64,000 nucleotides of DNA from Kuschelorhynchus macadamiae (GCA_030620095.1 JAUTXW010000329.1:68501-132500), one strand, 5' to 3'. Positions 1-12,577 are shown, numbered from the stretch's first letter. Translations and numbers: made by a program. The notes: generated from the sequence alone by a model not told the origin.

Positions 1-306
1 TCCTAACTCATCCATTCGAAGAATACCACTTCACGGCTCAAATACTGCTAAAAGCTTTTAGTTGCATAATCTCCAACTTGGGCACTGTATCTTTTACTAG
101 TACATCAGTTCACAACTTAAAACCACAAAAGTTTTGGAAAATCTGCTGCAGCAGACGCAGGTTACCACGACAGGTATTACCAGACTAAAATTGCAGACTC
201 TAAGTACAAGGTTCAAAAAACTGCTTCCTTTCCTTCCTTCCATGTCTTTATCGCACTTGTTAAGTTACTATTGGAAAAGTACCAATGATGTTAATAAGTA
301 TCCAAA
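1..306. other. Unassigned AT-rich sequence
   Basis: I see no gene or recognisable element in this stretch. The short open frames have no recognisable motif. It may be upstream sequence of the LINE whose ORF1 start appears at 307, or unique flank. Confidence 0.3.
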
Positions 307-3300
307 ATGGTGGAAAGTAAAGATGCAGAATCGACACCAGTCTGCAAATTTTGCAAATCGCGGACCGTAAATAAAGAGTAATGTGTAAATCATGTGGAAC
401 ATACTTCCATACGTCCTGTGCAAAGAAAAAAATCGAAGAAACGTTGTGAAAGTGAAAAACTCTTACCAGAAAAACCAATAGAGATATTAAATAATACCAT
501 TGGCGTCGGCCATTTTGCATCTGCCGACGGCGAAAAACAACGAAAACGAAAGTGTTAACGAAATTGCCGAAAACTCGGAAATTGCTTACCTAAGAAGAAT
601 TATAAAAGAACTCGAACAAAAAAATGTTATTTTAGAAGAAAACTGTCTTTTATGGAAATATCGAGCTCTCCAAGGGCAAGGAAATCCAAGCAATGAAAAA
701 ACAGGTAAACAAAAATAATCATCAACGCAATCCGCCCCCTGCCTCTCAGGAGTGTTAAGCAGCTCATGCATCATTTCGAAATGCAGAGTTGCCAATTGTC
801 AAGCAGCAACAGCGTGGCGCTTTCCGCAAATGCGTCACTAGAATCCGACACGGGTCTCATCTGTCCGAATCCGAGCAACTCTGACCGAAATCTACCAGAG
901 ATGATTTTGCCGATTTTAAAGCAATAAAACCATTAAATAATGACAAAAAAATCTGGCTGTTTATATCTAAGGTACAAAAGCAAATTAGTAAAGACATCAT
1001 TAAAACATACATATTCAAGCACGCCAATACAGTAAAGGATGAAGTTCAGGTTAAACTCTGTTCAGTTAAAAAGCCTAATTCCGATCAAAACGCATTTATG
1101 GTGGGCGTCAACCCAAGTCTCTGAGAACTAATTTATCAAGAAAGCTTCTGGCCAAATGGTGTAAGTTTCCAAAGGTTTGATTTTGCAATGGGTCGAAATT
1201 GTTTAGCCCAGAAAGGACAAGTCGAATCCCAAATTCTGCAGGATTGGAAGAATTGTGAGGACACAATTAGTGTATCACATTTGAATATAAGAAGCATTAA
1301 TAACAGCTACTACAACTAAATGTTTTACTTTCTAAAGAAACTCCGGATATCTTTTGTGTCTCGGAACATTGGATGCAAGGAGAGGACATTCAAACAATAA
1401 ACTGCTGAGTTTTTCATCAAGATCTGATATCAGAGGAGGTGGCACAACTATCTTTGCAAAAAGATGCTATCAATATCAGAGGATTTTCACCAGTATTGTT
1501 CCTATAACTAATACTTTTGAATTTACTGTTACTGAGTTAAAATGTAAAACTAAAATTATTACTATTATTTACATTTAAGGATCATCACAAGCTAACCTGG
1601 ACAAATTTTTCTGTTTACTCAATATTCTTCTTGATGAAGTCTGTTGCCCTGAGCGGTACATGGTAGTGTGTGGGGATTTTACCATTAATTTTGCCGTAGC
1701 AGGTAGGTAATTAATGTCTAGTTATTGCTTTATTGCACATTTTAAAGATACCACAAGAGTGGGTACTGCAAAAAATACGCAAATAGATAATATTTTTAGT
1801 AATATTCTATCATCCTTAATAGTTTATATATTTCTGATCACTTTGGTCAAAAAAAAATATTATTCCAATATCACCTATTAAAAAAAAAGATTTTATACCC
1901 ACTCAAATACAATAAATTTTCAGAATGCCCTCAGCAATGAGGATTGGGGTGATGTATTTCTCCTAAATAACCCAGATGAACAATATGCTACTTTTAAAAA
2001 TATCCTACTACTTTGACATATCTTTTCCTGGTTTATCCAGTACGGTCAAAGAGAGGCCTTGCTGGGAAAACACGGAGATTAAACATTTTGCAAATCATGT
2101 TAAGGATTTATATATTCTATACAAACAAACTAAAAATAAAGTTATTTTGCAGCGATACAAAGCAGAAAAAAGCATATTATTTCTTTCTGACTTTAGCATG
2201 GCTATAAAATAATCACCTCAAAAAATAAAAATAAGACATTATGGCAAATATTTAACAGGGAATATAATAGAGGAAGAAACTTTCAAAACATTATGCTCAG
2301 TTGACCGCAAGGTCAGTTAATTGAAGATCCTCAACAAATTTTAAACATCTTTAAAGATTTATTAATTATTTAATTATTATTAATTTAAACTAAGTACACC
2401 TAATCTTCATGCTACAATAAATTATATTGCCTTTATGAATCCTTTATCTCTGTATCTTCACCAGGTTGATGATACAGAAGTGTTTAAGATTATTATTATT
2501 ATCATTTTTCTTTTAAAACTTATAGCAAATAAGAAGATCCTCTCTTGCTTACATAATAAATAACTGCTTCAGATTGGAATTTTTCCATTCCAACTTAAAA
2601 CTGCTAAAGTAGTACCAATCTACAAAAAGGGTGATGCCTATCAGGCCACAAATTACAGACTAATATCTCTTTTGAATTCAGTGTCAAAAGTCTTCGAGAG
2701 GGCAATTTATACAAAAATTTTAAATTTTAATATTCAGTGCAACATTCTTAATACCAGTCAGTTTGGTTTTGTACCCGGAAAGTCAACAGAAATGGCCATT
2801 TTTCATACAGTAACCCACATAATTGATAAAACTGATAATAATGTAATGTCTTTATTTTGCCCTCTCGAAGGCTTTTGACACTATCGACCACAACATTTTG
2901 ATGATGAAACTGGAAAGATATGGCGTGAGGGGTTTGTGCGCTAAATTAATATCTTCATATCTCGACAATAGGAACCAAGTGGTGTCTATTATGCATAATG
3001 GTAAGAGGCTCTTTTCAGAAACGGTCCCTATTAAGAGAGGTGTGCCTCAGGAATCCATACTGGGGCCATTACTTTTTCTATTATATTTGAATGACTTGCC
3101 GAGTTTTCTGTGTGGGGGGTTTATGTGCCAGTATGCTGATGATACATCGGTTATACTGGCGGACTACTGCTAGGCTCTCGGTGGGTTATTTGGGTGCGGC
3201 GGCGCGGGTGGCGGTTTCATGTGAGATCAATAATTTGAAATTAATTCCTGATAAAACAGGCCTGTTAATCTTTAGAAAGACGAGAGAAAATAATCAATCC

Positions 3301-3330
3301 TTTCAACAAGCCAAGCAGCCAGTGACTAAG
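307..3330 (+). mobile_element. LINE A, decayed non-LTR retrotransposon
   Basis: A full-order but heavily mutated LINE. An ATG at 307 opens an ORF1 remnant with Cys pairs of a PHD-like zinc finger (VCKFCKSR, then CKSCGTYFHTSC in another frame), matching the layout of the ORF1 start of the LINE at 21910. A coiled-coil-like piece lies at 500-718 and an ORF1 C-terminal piece at about 927-1190. Endonuclease pieces follow: SVSHLNIRSIN near 1270, RGGGTTIFA near 1435 and a VCGDFTINF motif near 1670. The reverse transcriptase is at about 2578-3172. Frameshifts and stops make it inactive. The 3' part after the RT palm is cut off where a minus-strand LINE begins. Confidence 0.8.
2578..3172 (+). pseudogene. 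Reverse transcriptase remnant of LINE A
   Basis: Two adjoining frames (2672-2878 and 2898-3173) give RT blocks in the right order: KVVPIYKKGD, then FGFVPGKSTEMAIF, then DTIDHNILMMKL, RGVPQESILGPLLFLLYLND and finally the catalytic QYADDTSV box. A frameshift separates the blocks near 2875, where the expected DLSKAFD motif is damaged. The thumb and C-terminal part are missing. This enzyme would have copied the element RNA at a nicked target site; it is now dead. The family assignment within the Jockey/CR1-like LINEs is not certain. Confidence 0.85.
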
Positions 3331-3333
3331 ACC

Positions 3334-4440
3334 CTAGAAGCCCGAATCGGTGAGGGGTTTTAGAAGATCATCTATTAACAGGCACCACAAATGTGGCAAG
3401 AGGCAACTACTTTGCGGGCAGCCACATCTGACCTCTATGCTTAGCTCTGCATCATTTACTACTGCACTTACTTTCCTACTTTCCAGCATACTTGTATCAA
3501 AGAACCTTTGATAAATCATATAAAAATGTTAAGCTTGCTTTGTTGAACTGGAGCGCTTTCTCCACCTTACGCTTTACCACACTGAGAGCAGTTTCTGTAG
3601 ACCTCTTCCCTCGGTACATGTACTGGTTCTCATGGAAAGGCTTGGTACGGACTATTTCCTCTATTAGGTATCAGTTAATCTTTTCTAGCACTTTCATAGG
3701 AAATTGACCTGAAGTCTTTAACATTTGTGTAGTCATTCTTTCCCAGTTCACCCTGGCAAACTTCCATGCCTTAGAAACATAACTTAAAGCAAGGCTGGAT
3801 ATGAAAACTTCCTTAAATTTCGCTATCAGAGCAGCCAGGCCTTGTTGAAAAATGAAGGAAAGTATCTCGTCTGGCCTTGCACCCTACCCTCAGAAATGAC
3901 TTTGTTGGACTACCTAGGAAATGAACTTCAAGCAGATGTCTTACCCACTCATTAGTTGTTGTTAAGCTTGCTTTGTTGAACTGGAGCGCTTTCTCCACCT
4001 TACGCTTTACCACACTGAGAGCAGTTTCTATAGACCTCTTCCCTCGGTACATGTACTGGTTCTCATGGAAAGGCTTGGTATGGACTATTTCCTCTATTAG
4101 GTATCAGTTAATCTTTTCTAGCACTTTCATAGGAAATTGACCTGAAGTCTTTAACATTTGTGTAGTCATTCTTTCCCAGTTCACCCTGGCAAACTTCCAT
4201 GCCTTAGAAACATAACTTAAAGCAAGGCTGGATATGAAAACTTCCTTAAATTTCGCTATCAGAGCAGCCAGGCCTTGTTGAAAAATGAAGGAAAGTATCT
4301 CGTCTGGCCTTGCACCCTACCCTCAGAAATGACTTTGTTGGACTACCTAGGAAATGAACTTCAAGCAGATGTCTTACCCACTCATTAGTCCATGTTCCAT
4401 TCTGCCTGTAAAGAGAACTGATAGATCTCTTCAATTCACA
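3334..4440 (-). mobile_element. LINE B fragment (RT), minus strand
   Basis: Minus-strand frames show RT sequence of a second LINE type. At 3334-3519 the piece ends in PHLWCLLIDDLLKPLTDSGF, which resembles the SPLLWCLVVDDLL block of insect Jockey/LOA-like RTs. At 3813-4052 the piece YRGKRSIETALSVV resembles the G-[KR]-STETAL block. The EN-RT linker (NEWVRHLLEVHF) lies at 4246-4434. Both ends are truncated and the middle is duplicated in tandem. It abuts LINE A near 3335, so one of the two was probably broken by the arrival of the other. Confidence 0.65.
3531..4388. repeat. 433-bp tandem duplication inside LINE B
   Basis: The segment 3531-3963 is repeated at 3964 to about 4388 in the same orientation, with only a few differences (for example gtttctgtaga versus gtttctataga and ggtacgg versus ggtatgg). 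Both copies carry the same minus-strand RT frame, so NEWVRHLLEVHF appears in both. The near identity against the decayed surroundings shows the duplication is young relative to the LINE. Confidence 0.9.
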
Positions 4441-5082
4441 TTAAGTGTTTTTGCTAGTCTGGATGCTTCCAGAGGAGTTAGCACTTTTTTATTTATTTAG
4501 TTATAAAGAGGGCATGTATTTAACATTTGAAGGTTAATATATTATTGAGCTTAGATACTGCATAAGCGTATCACCAGAGCATGATGCTGTTCTCTAGACA
4601 TTAGTTATTTTTACATAATTGCTGAAACCAAATCTTAGCAAAATATCCACATTGTGGATTAAAAGTAAGTTAAAAAAAATGAGTAGTGTCAGAACATTTT
4701 ACAATCATTAATGCTTATATAAAAAACTCAAAGAGAACTTAGGAGTTAAAACTAAATGATTAATTGTGTTTTGATTTTGGAAAAAAATAATAAGTATGGA
4801 AAAACAATTAGCAATTTATGCGCAAAAGTTAATTTTTTAATAGCAATATTGTGCCTGTTATAATAAGCAGTTTCTCATTTTTCATGAAACTTTTAACACC
4901 AACCTTAAAATATGCAAAAACCCAAATAATATAAATAATATCAAACACAGAACCAGAGACAACACTGGAAGACTATAAAAATCATATATTTAATAATAAT
5001 GTTTCTGAAACCGCGATCGGGACCATATCCCCAACATGGTTAGCCATTTGACAGACCAGTTATCAAACCATTAAGCCGGTGA
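4441..5082. other. AT-rich spacer, nothing recognised
   Basis: This stretch is AT-rich with no frame longer than a few dozen codons and no motif I recognise. A GC-richer segment begins near 5010 and is the likely start of the next LINE. Confidence 0.4.
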
Positions 5083-5500
5083 CGTCACTAATTGCATCGT
5101 GAATTCTTGCGTTTCGAAGCGGTTGACCGACCGGAGCATGGTGAAAACTTCTTATATGTATTTTGTCTTAATTGCCCCGCGGTGTCCACACTTTGTCGTT
5201 TAGTGGTGGGGCTTAGTAGGAGTCTTCTGGGGCTTCTCATGGGTGCGATTTTTATGGTGACCATAGGGTCTCACTGATGAGGGGCTAAGTCTGGAGCTTC
5301 GAAGCTAAGAGGGACACAGGGCTTAATCTAAGGTGTGTGCACCCGTGTCAAGGGATGGATGGCATCTGAGCCCAAATGAGGTGTCGTAACCGGGGCCTCT
5401 GGGATACCGGGCGACCTCCCTGAGAAAAATTGCCTTGCCACGGTAATGCGGGGCTCTGCCGTGGTGGACCAACCTTTCCCTAGCTACTCGTGGGACTCGT

Positions 5501-6955
5501 ATGGAAAAAAATATGGGCCAAGAAAACCCAAACGAGGGGGGTCAAACTCTCGATATTCAGGCAACTGGAGAACAAACCACGGCGATGGATCAGCTGATCC
5601 TGCCAACACCGGAGGTTGGACAAGAACCTTCCTCGGTGGAGGATATGGAAGTTGTTCCACCGTCACCAACAATGATGGCTAGAGATGTCTCGCCATCAAC
5701 AGATGTAATTTCATCTGATCAGGAGAGGGAACTCTTAAAATCCCCATCCCAAGTTAAAGATGGAAACAAAGCTTAGGATGAGGGGAGCCCCAAACTGAAA
5801 AGAAACCGACTTCCTCGATGTTTACGAAAGGAGTTGTCCAACCTCCTAAAGAATGGTGTACCATATCACACCGCTTTAGAGAAGGTGCTGCAAATGAAGC
5901 AGACACCTCAGCAAGAAGAGGATAAACCTCCGAAGGTAGAGGTGAAACGCTCCGAACAAAACCTGCAGCCAAAGTCGGAAAAAAACGATTCCGGTGCTGC
6001 AGGTGGCAGCAAACGCCAGAGGTCAGATGGTAGCACTCTTGAGTCTTCTAACAAGAGGGCTCGGGCGGGCCCATCTGCACCCACATATGGGGCTGTTGCT
6101 GGGGAGTCCAGAGCCGGTTTGGTCCATCCTGAACACCCCAGAAACACCCTTACCAGGGATCAGCTGAACGCCCTGCGCTTGGAGGTGCTGAGAGCTGTTC
6201 GGCGGATCCCAGAAGGAAGTCCGCAGGTAAGATTCCAGGCCTGTACAATAAGGCCTGGCTGGCTACAACTTACCTGCACAGACGAAAATAGCCTGAACTG
6301 GCTGGAACATGTGGAAAAGCAATTCCAACTAGCAGAGGGCGCAAAGGTCAGGTTTGTGAAGAGGAAAGACCTTCCTACGCCTCATGTCTGCGTGGTATAT
6401 CTCCCCGACGATTCGCCTGATATAAGGTTGTCGGCGGAGGATGTGCTTCTCGGACTGAGGAAGATGAACCATGACCTGGATAGTCGGGAGTGGGTTGTCC
6501 TACACCGCGATGGTTTGGGTCCTGGTCAAACTTAGACTTTCGCCATCGACGACGCTTCCTTGGAAGCACTACGAAGTATGGACTACAGACCATACTTTGG
6601 CTTTGGGCAAGTCACATTCCGCCCAAGAGAAAGAGGGCTGCAGGAACCAAAGAAGGCAAACCAGACTGCAGTCGAAGGAAGCAGCAAAAAGCTGCCTCTC
6701 GAGAAATCTGCAGCTGGATCCTCAAAAGATCAAAGCAGCGACGCTAAACAGGCTACCCAGTCTGTGAAAGGTAAATCCTTTCCGGACAGAAAGTCTATTA
6801 AGAAGAAAGGCCCAAAAAAGGGCAATGGGAACGTCAAGAACCCAAAGGACCCCAAGAATCGGAAAGGTCCTGGCGATCCCAAACCACCTCCTGGCGCATC
6901 GGGAGGATCTAGTGGCGGCTCCCCAAAAGGGAAAAAGCCACAAGAAAAATGGTAA
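5501..6955 (+). pseudogene. LINE C ORF1 (gag-like protein)
   Basis: One frame of 484 codons is broken only by two TAG stops, at 5774-5776 and 6533-6535; the reading frame is the same before, between and after them. The N-terminal half is acidic and polar, the middle (about residues 220-350) has a folded-looking part (RLEVLRAVRRIP, WLQLTCTDENSLNWL, HVCVVYLPDDSPDIRLSAED), and the C-terminus is a long basic Lys/Gly/Pro-rich tail, as expected for an RNA-binding LINE ORF1 protein. No CCHC knuckle was seen. The stop codon overlaps the ORF2 start in the sequence ATGGTAA, which suggests coupled stop-and-restart translation in the parent element. Confidence 0.75.
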
Positions 6956-8225
6956 CCGCCTGCATCAGTTTGACAAATAATAAAGCCAATGCCAGGGCAG
7001 CTACACATGTCTTGAGCAATGCATTTAATAAGGAGCAAATCGACATTGCCCTTATCCAGGAACCCTGGACATCTACTTCGGACCGAGTCATGGGTCTAGG
7101 TAAATCTCTTGGTAAGTTAATTGAGTGCAGCTCAGAGGGAAAACCCAGAGCATGTATCCTTATCAAGAAGAACATAAATTATTTTGTACTTTTAGAGTTC
7201 TGCACAAGAGACGTGGCAGCTATACACGTCTCACTGCCGGATAGGGAGAGCAAGACTGAGTTAATCCTCTGCTCTGCTTATTTCCCTGGCGACAAGGAAG
7301 CAGAAGAACCGCCTCCAAAAGCAATGCGCGACCTAATCGCGCACTGCAAACAGAGGGATGGGACCAATATAGAACTGCTTTAACAAACTACAATAAAGCA
7401 ATCAGGAAAGCCAAAACAGAGTCGTGGAAAAGGTTCTGTGAGGGTATATCAGATAATCCCACCAGTGCCAGAGTCCACAAGATTCTGTCCAGAGAGTCTG
7501 TTCAGGAACGGGGATCGCTAAAACGGCCAGATGGAACCTTTACAGGCTCTAGGAAAGAAACTTTGGAGCTTTTAGCACTAAATCACTTCCCAGGTAGCCT
7601 GATAATGGATAGTCGGTCAACTTTCCATTTCGTAGGTCGACACAAACGACCTCACAGAGATGATTGGCTGACTGCCAACAAAATAATTACAGTAAGGGCG
7701 GTCCAAAAGACCGTAAATTCCTTTCGGCTCTTCAAATAGCCTGGGGAGGATGGAGTCTTTCCAGCTCTGATACAAAACGGGTTGGACGCACGACGGTTGT
7801 CCTTCCTTTCATAACAAGACTATTCAGAGCAAGTCTGGCTTGGAATATATATACCTAAAGTGGGTCGAAATGATCCTCTACCAAGTTCGCTTAGGCCAGT
7901 AAGTCCTTTCTGTTGAAAAGCCTGGAGAGAATCCTTGATGAGCACATCAGGGACGTAGCTCTTAGGCAACATCCGCTGAGTGAGCATCTATGCTTACCAA
8001 ACAGGCAAATCAACAGAACTGGCTCTCAACAATCTTGTTGAGAGCATAAAAAACTCTCTAGAAAACAAGGAGATTGGAGTTGCTGCATTCTTAGATATCG
8101 AGGGAGCATTTAACAATGCCCGCGATGTAAGGAGCAGAACCTACTAAAAATCAATACTTAAGCTAATGCCTTTCCAAGCAATGTGGCTACTGAAGATCTC
8201 TCATCACACAATAATACAACCGGCA
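6949..8225 (+). pseudogene. LINE C ORF2, endonuclease and N-terminal RT
   Basis: From ATG 6949 an open frame to 7383 encodes an AP-endonuclease-like domain: ARAATHVLSNAF, then the catalytic-Glu block IDIALIQEPW, then LILCSAYFPGD. Beyond 7383 the sequence is frameshifted but shows linker and RT blocks in pieces, such as RGSLKRPDGTFTGSRKET near 7510, KSLERILDEHIRDVALRQHPLSEHL near 7920 read in fragments, and a VAAFLDIEGAFNN-like palm block near 8085. The frame is lost at the insertion of LINE D. Nothing here can be active. Confidence 0.7.
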
Positions 8226-8269
8226 TCATCGCTGTTGAAAACACTTATGTCATATAACTAAATAAGGAA

Positions 8270-8888
8270 ATGGAGGACAAGAACAATATTCTTAAGTCCA
8301 ACAAACTCCTCCTCGAGCAAAGAATCAAATTATTGGAATCTGAACTTGGAGCTACTAGAGATACTGGATTTCAGGTTGGTGAATCTGATTCATCACGCTC
8401 TCAATCAAACTCTAAATCCTCATCAGTTGCTTGTGAGCTTGTTTCAAGAACATACCGAGAGAGAAAACCGTAAACAAAACTTCATTATATTTAATTGCCC
8501 AGAAACATCCAATAACATAAAGGAGGTTGCTGTTCAAGTTGCTAATTACTGTTTGCCGATTGATGCCTCACAGACTAATGGGACCGTCATTCAGGCTTTT
8601 CATTTAGGAAGGCAGTCTTCTGGGAAAAATAGGCCGATAAAGGTGATCTGCTCTTCAAGTCACACAGCATCAGAAATTATATATAACTCCAAGAAAATTA
8701 AGAACAACCCTGACCTCAAACACCTCTCAGTTAAAGAAGACAGGACCCCCCAACAAATTCTCGAATACCGCAAGCTAAAGCGGGAATTGGATGAACGCAT
8801 TGGAGCAGGTGAACAAAATATAAAAATAGTATTCAAGAATGGTTCACCTAAAATCATAACTCTTCATCCCAATAATAATTTAAACTAA
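8270..8888 (+). pseudogene. LINE D ORF1
   Basis: Two overlapping frames (8270-8473 and 8346-8888) form one ORF1 with a single frameshift near 8460. The first part is a coiled coil (NKLLLEQRIKLLESELGA), the second an RRM-like and C-terminal domain with NFIIFNCPE, AFHLGRQSSGKNRPIKVIC and LSVKEDRTPQQILEYRKLK. This is the usual layout of insect CR1/Jockey-like LINE ORF1 proteins, which bind the element RNA. It ends 10-20 bp before the ORF2 frame. Confidence 0.75.
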
Positions 8889-8898
8889 TAGGTTTGTC

Positions 8899-11560
8899 TA
8901 GCAGGAATATTACAATCACTTATCAAAACGCCAGGGGCCTGAATGGTAAAACAAATGAATTTTTCAAGTCGGTCTTTCTGCGATAGCCATTTGGTGGCTA
9001 TTACCGAAATTTGGATCCAGGATGGAGTTCATGATCGCGAAATATTCAAGAACTTTATTTTATATATAGAAAGGACCGCAATCTTGACATAATGAATGTC
9101 ACTAGGGGAGGTGGTGTCCTGCTTGGAATTAGGCATGATATAACTGCTACTAGACTGGACTTGCACGAACTTGAAGAACTGGTACCCGAGGTAGATGTCT
9201 TGGGATGTAAACTTAACGTTAATAATTGCTTAATAATTGTTAAGAGCTTGCTTGACTATCTTTCATCTTTTGAGCTTATTCAAGATGAAAAAGTAATTTT
9301 TATTGGGGATTTTAATATCAGCTCTAGTGCCAACACTAAACTTGAAATATTAAATGAGTTCCTGTCACTAGGGGACTATATTCAATCTAACTCATTAACC
9401 AATCCCCAAGGCAACACTCTGGACCTTGTACCCTATTTGATCATTTTCCATCTAACACAAACAAAAGCTACAATTTTAAAAAAGCCAACTTCTTTCTGAT
9501 GTATCAGCTTTTATAAAACATTGATTGGAATTTTTTGAAGAATGAACCTAACGTTAACACCCAAGTAAGCCTTTTCTATGAAACATTGTTCAAAATCCTT
9601 GATTTATCCGTTCCCTTGTTTAAAAAGTACAACAAATATAATAAGACCTCTTATCCAACTTGGTACACCAAGGAAATACTAAGTTATTTAAAGTGTAAGA
9701 AACAGCTTCATAAGAGATTTAAGTTATCTGGCTTGCGATCCGACAATCAGTCGTTCTCTAGACTTAGACATGCCATTAATGTCAAAGTTGACGGTGCCTA
9801 GAAAACATATATAGACACCACTGAATCATTAATTAAAACTGATCCCAAGCATTATTGGAAATATATTCGGCAGAAACGCATCCCAGGATGTATGACCCTT
9901 GGTCCATCATCACTTGAGACTCCACAAAATATTGTGAATGGTTTTGCCGAATTTTTTAATAGTATCTATGTAGATTCCTCTGTTCCACTCCTTACTAACC
10001 TGGACGAGTCAAGCATCTCGCAGAACATAACGATTAACCATATTTCTCAGTCTGAAGTTTATAGGGCACTGAAGCAACTTAAAAATACGATCACAGCTGG
10101 ACATGATAAAGTACCCTCTTTTATGCTCCGTGACTGTTCTCAATGCTTAGCGACACCCCTTTATCATATATTCAATAACGCCATATCATCTAATATGTTC
10201 CCTGATGAATGGAAAAAATCTAAGATCTGTCCAATATTTAAGGGTGGCCAAATCAATAACATTACACATTACAGACCAATTTCTATTCTATCCAACTTCC
10301 CGAAGGCCTTAGAGATCGGCATTTATAACAAACTGTTTCATCAAATAAAGAACTTAATTTCACCCATGCAACATGGCTTCTTTTCAAAAAGGTCAACTGT
10401 AACTAATCTTGCTAGTTTCTTACAAAAAGCCTATCACGCTAATAACTCAAGAAATCAACTTGACGTTGTATACACAGACTTTTCGAAGGCCTTTGATAAG
10501 TTGGATCATAGCTTGGTTGCTTCGAAAATGTTTAGACTGGGACTTCATACTGATTTAGTTAAACTTTTTATCTCCTATCTCAGTGGTCGATCCCAATTTG
10601 TTGAATTCAATGAATTCAGATCTAATGAGTTTAGTGTTCCAAGAGGTGCCCCTCAGGGCAGCAACCTTGCTCCTCTTATATTTGCCATATTTATAAATGA
10701 TATCTTGCTTGTTGTTTGCTGATGACCTTAAAATATTTAGAGTCATAAAAGACTTTCAGGATTGCCTTAAGTTGCAAGAGGACATTGAAATCCTATCAAC
10801 CTGGTGTGTAACTAACAAACTTCCACTAAATGTCAGTAAATCTAAGTCTATGTCAATATCCATTCTTCACCATGAAATTAACTTCAGTTATAAATTGGCA
10901 AATAGTGCTCTTCCTAAAGTTTATCATGTGCGCGATTTAGGAGTGATAATAGATAAAAGACTTAATTTCAATAGGCATATTGATGATGTTGTACAATCAT
11001 CTTTAAAGACCTTGGGGTTTATCTTCAGAGCAACTAAGGATTTTAAAAATGTTGAGAGTTTGATTACCCGATTTAACTCATTGATCAAGTCAAGACTTTA
11101 ATATGCAGCTCTGGTATGGTATCCTTATTACACCTCCCACCTGGACAGGCTTGAATATGTTCAGCGCAGATTTCTCAAATACTTAAGCTTTAAACAGGAT
11201 GGCGCCTACCCCCCAAGGGGATGTGATCATCAATTACTACTTACAAGATTTAACTTTCATTCTCTAAATCAAAGTGCTATTTTATCTAGACAACTCTTTA
11301 TTTATAAACTGTGTAATAATATGGTGGACTCGACTGATCTATTGAGCAATCTTGATTTTTTTGTTCCTCCAAGAAACACGCGCTCACACCTTAAATTTTA
11401 TCTTGAAAACCGTCCTACTCTCATTGCCAGAAATGCACCTTTATATCGAGCCTGTTTATGGTTTAACATACTACATATTAATGGTAATGTAGATCTTTTC
11501 AATGATTCTATTGGTACCTTCAAGAGGAAAATTTTAGCTCTGATTTCAATTTTTAATTGA
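8899..11560 (+). pseudogene. LINE D ORF2 (endonuclease and reverse transcriptase)
   Basis: The endonuclease starts near 8900 (ITITYQNARGLNGK), continues with RGGGVLLGIRHDI at about 9105 and the IFIGDFNISSS block at 9299. The RT frame 9892-10722 has ICPIFKGGQINNITHYRPIS, HGFFSKRSTVTNLA, VYTDFSKAFDKLDHSL and VPRGAPQGSNLAPLIFAIFIND; the frame then shifts by one and resumes with CLLFADDLKIF (10697-11101), so the catalytic FADD box is kept. The C-terminal Cys/His-poor region reaches 11560. At least three frameshifts or stops break it. Confidence 0.8.
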
Positions 11561-11757
11561 TTTATTTTAAGTCATGTACATCTGGTTAGATTATTTGTGG
11601 TATAACTTATTTTTAGATTTAAATTTTGTTTATTATTTTATATCTGCCCAGCCACTGTAGTCATAGGCTGATATCAATGTTAAGTTTCTTTTTGTTTTTA
11701 GTGCCTAAATTGTCTTTTTATTGGGATTTCCTGTTAGGCAATAAAATATTTGAATTT

Positions 11758-12480
11758 GAATTAGGAGCAATTCGCTCCACTCCGACAGCGGCCATGGAGC
11801 TCCTTTTGAAACTGCCACCACTCCACCTATTTGTGGAAGGGGAAGCAATGAGGACAACATACAGACTCCATCATTTTACCAACAGCATGGTGGATAGCAC
11901 GAGTCACATGGAATCATCCAACATGCTGAAAGTTGTGAAAAACCACTACATGTTGGGAATGCTATCGGACCTGCTACCAAAAACTGTTAGTACACAGGAA
12001 CCCTACTCCATGATCTTCCCAGGGAGAGAGGACTGGGATCAGAATAAATCTGATCTACTTAAAGGAGAGCTGTGCCTCTTCACGGACGGCTCCAAAACCA
12101 ATAAAGGTGTCGGAGCTGGAATACATGGGGTAAGACCGAAGTTTGATCTGTCAGTAAGCCTGGGAAATAACACCTCAATATTCCAAGCAGAAGTCCATGC
12201 TATCGAATTGTGTGTTAGAATGTTACAGAATCAACAAACAACACATAAAACGACAAAAATATTCTCAAATAGTCAAGCGGCCCTTAAAGCACTTGAAGCG
12301 AGTCATTGTACATCCAAAACAGTCTGGAACTGCCAAAAGGCACTTGCTGGCCTGGGGAGCGACAATAAAATTGCTCTTATTTGGATACCAGGACATGCAG
12401 GTTTGGAGGGAAATGAGTCTGCGGACCTTCTAGCAAGAAAAGAGCAGAGACGAGATTCGTGGCACCTGAACCAGCTTTAG
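11758..12480 (+). pseudogene. LINE C ORF2, RNase H domain
   Basis: An open frame resumes LINE C after the nested element. RNase H blocks are in order: LFTDGSKTNKGVGAG, FQAEVHAIELCV, IFSNSQAALKAL and WIPGHAGLEGNESADLLA. The first Asp, the Glu and the last Asp of the active site are present. In the third block the expected Asp (S-D-S-Q) is Asn, so activity is probably lost. The domain removes the RNA strand from RNA-DNA hybrids in I/LOA-type LINEs. Confidence 0.85.
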
Positions 12481-12577
12481 GAGTATCCCACGAAACGGCC
12501 AAGCACGCAATTTTGGACCTGGTTGAGGAAAAAGCTAATCTCTATTGGCTTGGACTGCCAGGCCTGTCCCATGCCTA

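Larger units (their letters stand above)
8226..11757 (+). mobile_element. LINE D, near full length, nested in LINE C
   Basis: A second plus-strand LINE sits between the two halves of LINE C. It has ORF1 (8270-8888), ORF2 with endonuclease and RT (about 8899-11560), an AT-rich 3' UTR and a 3' tail of short TTTGAA-type repeats at about 11745-11760. LINE C coding resumes directly after this tail with LGAIRSTPTAAMELLL. The order shows that LINE D inserted after LINE C. Both ORFs carry a few frameshifts and stops, so LINE D is younger than LINE C but also dead. Confidence 0.8.
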
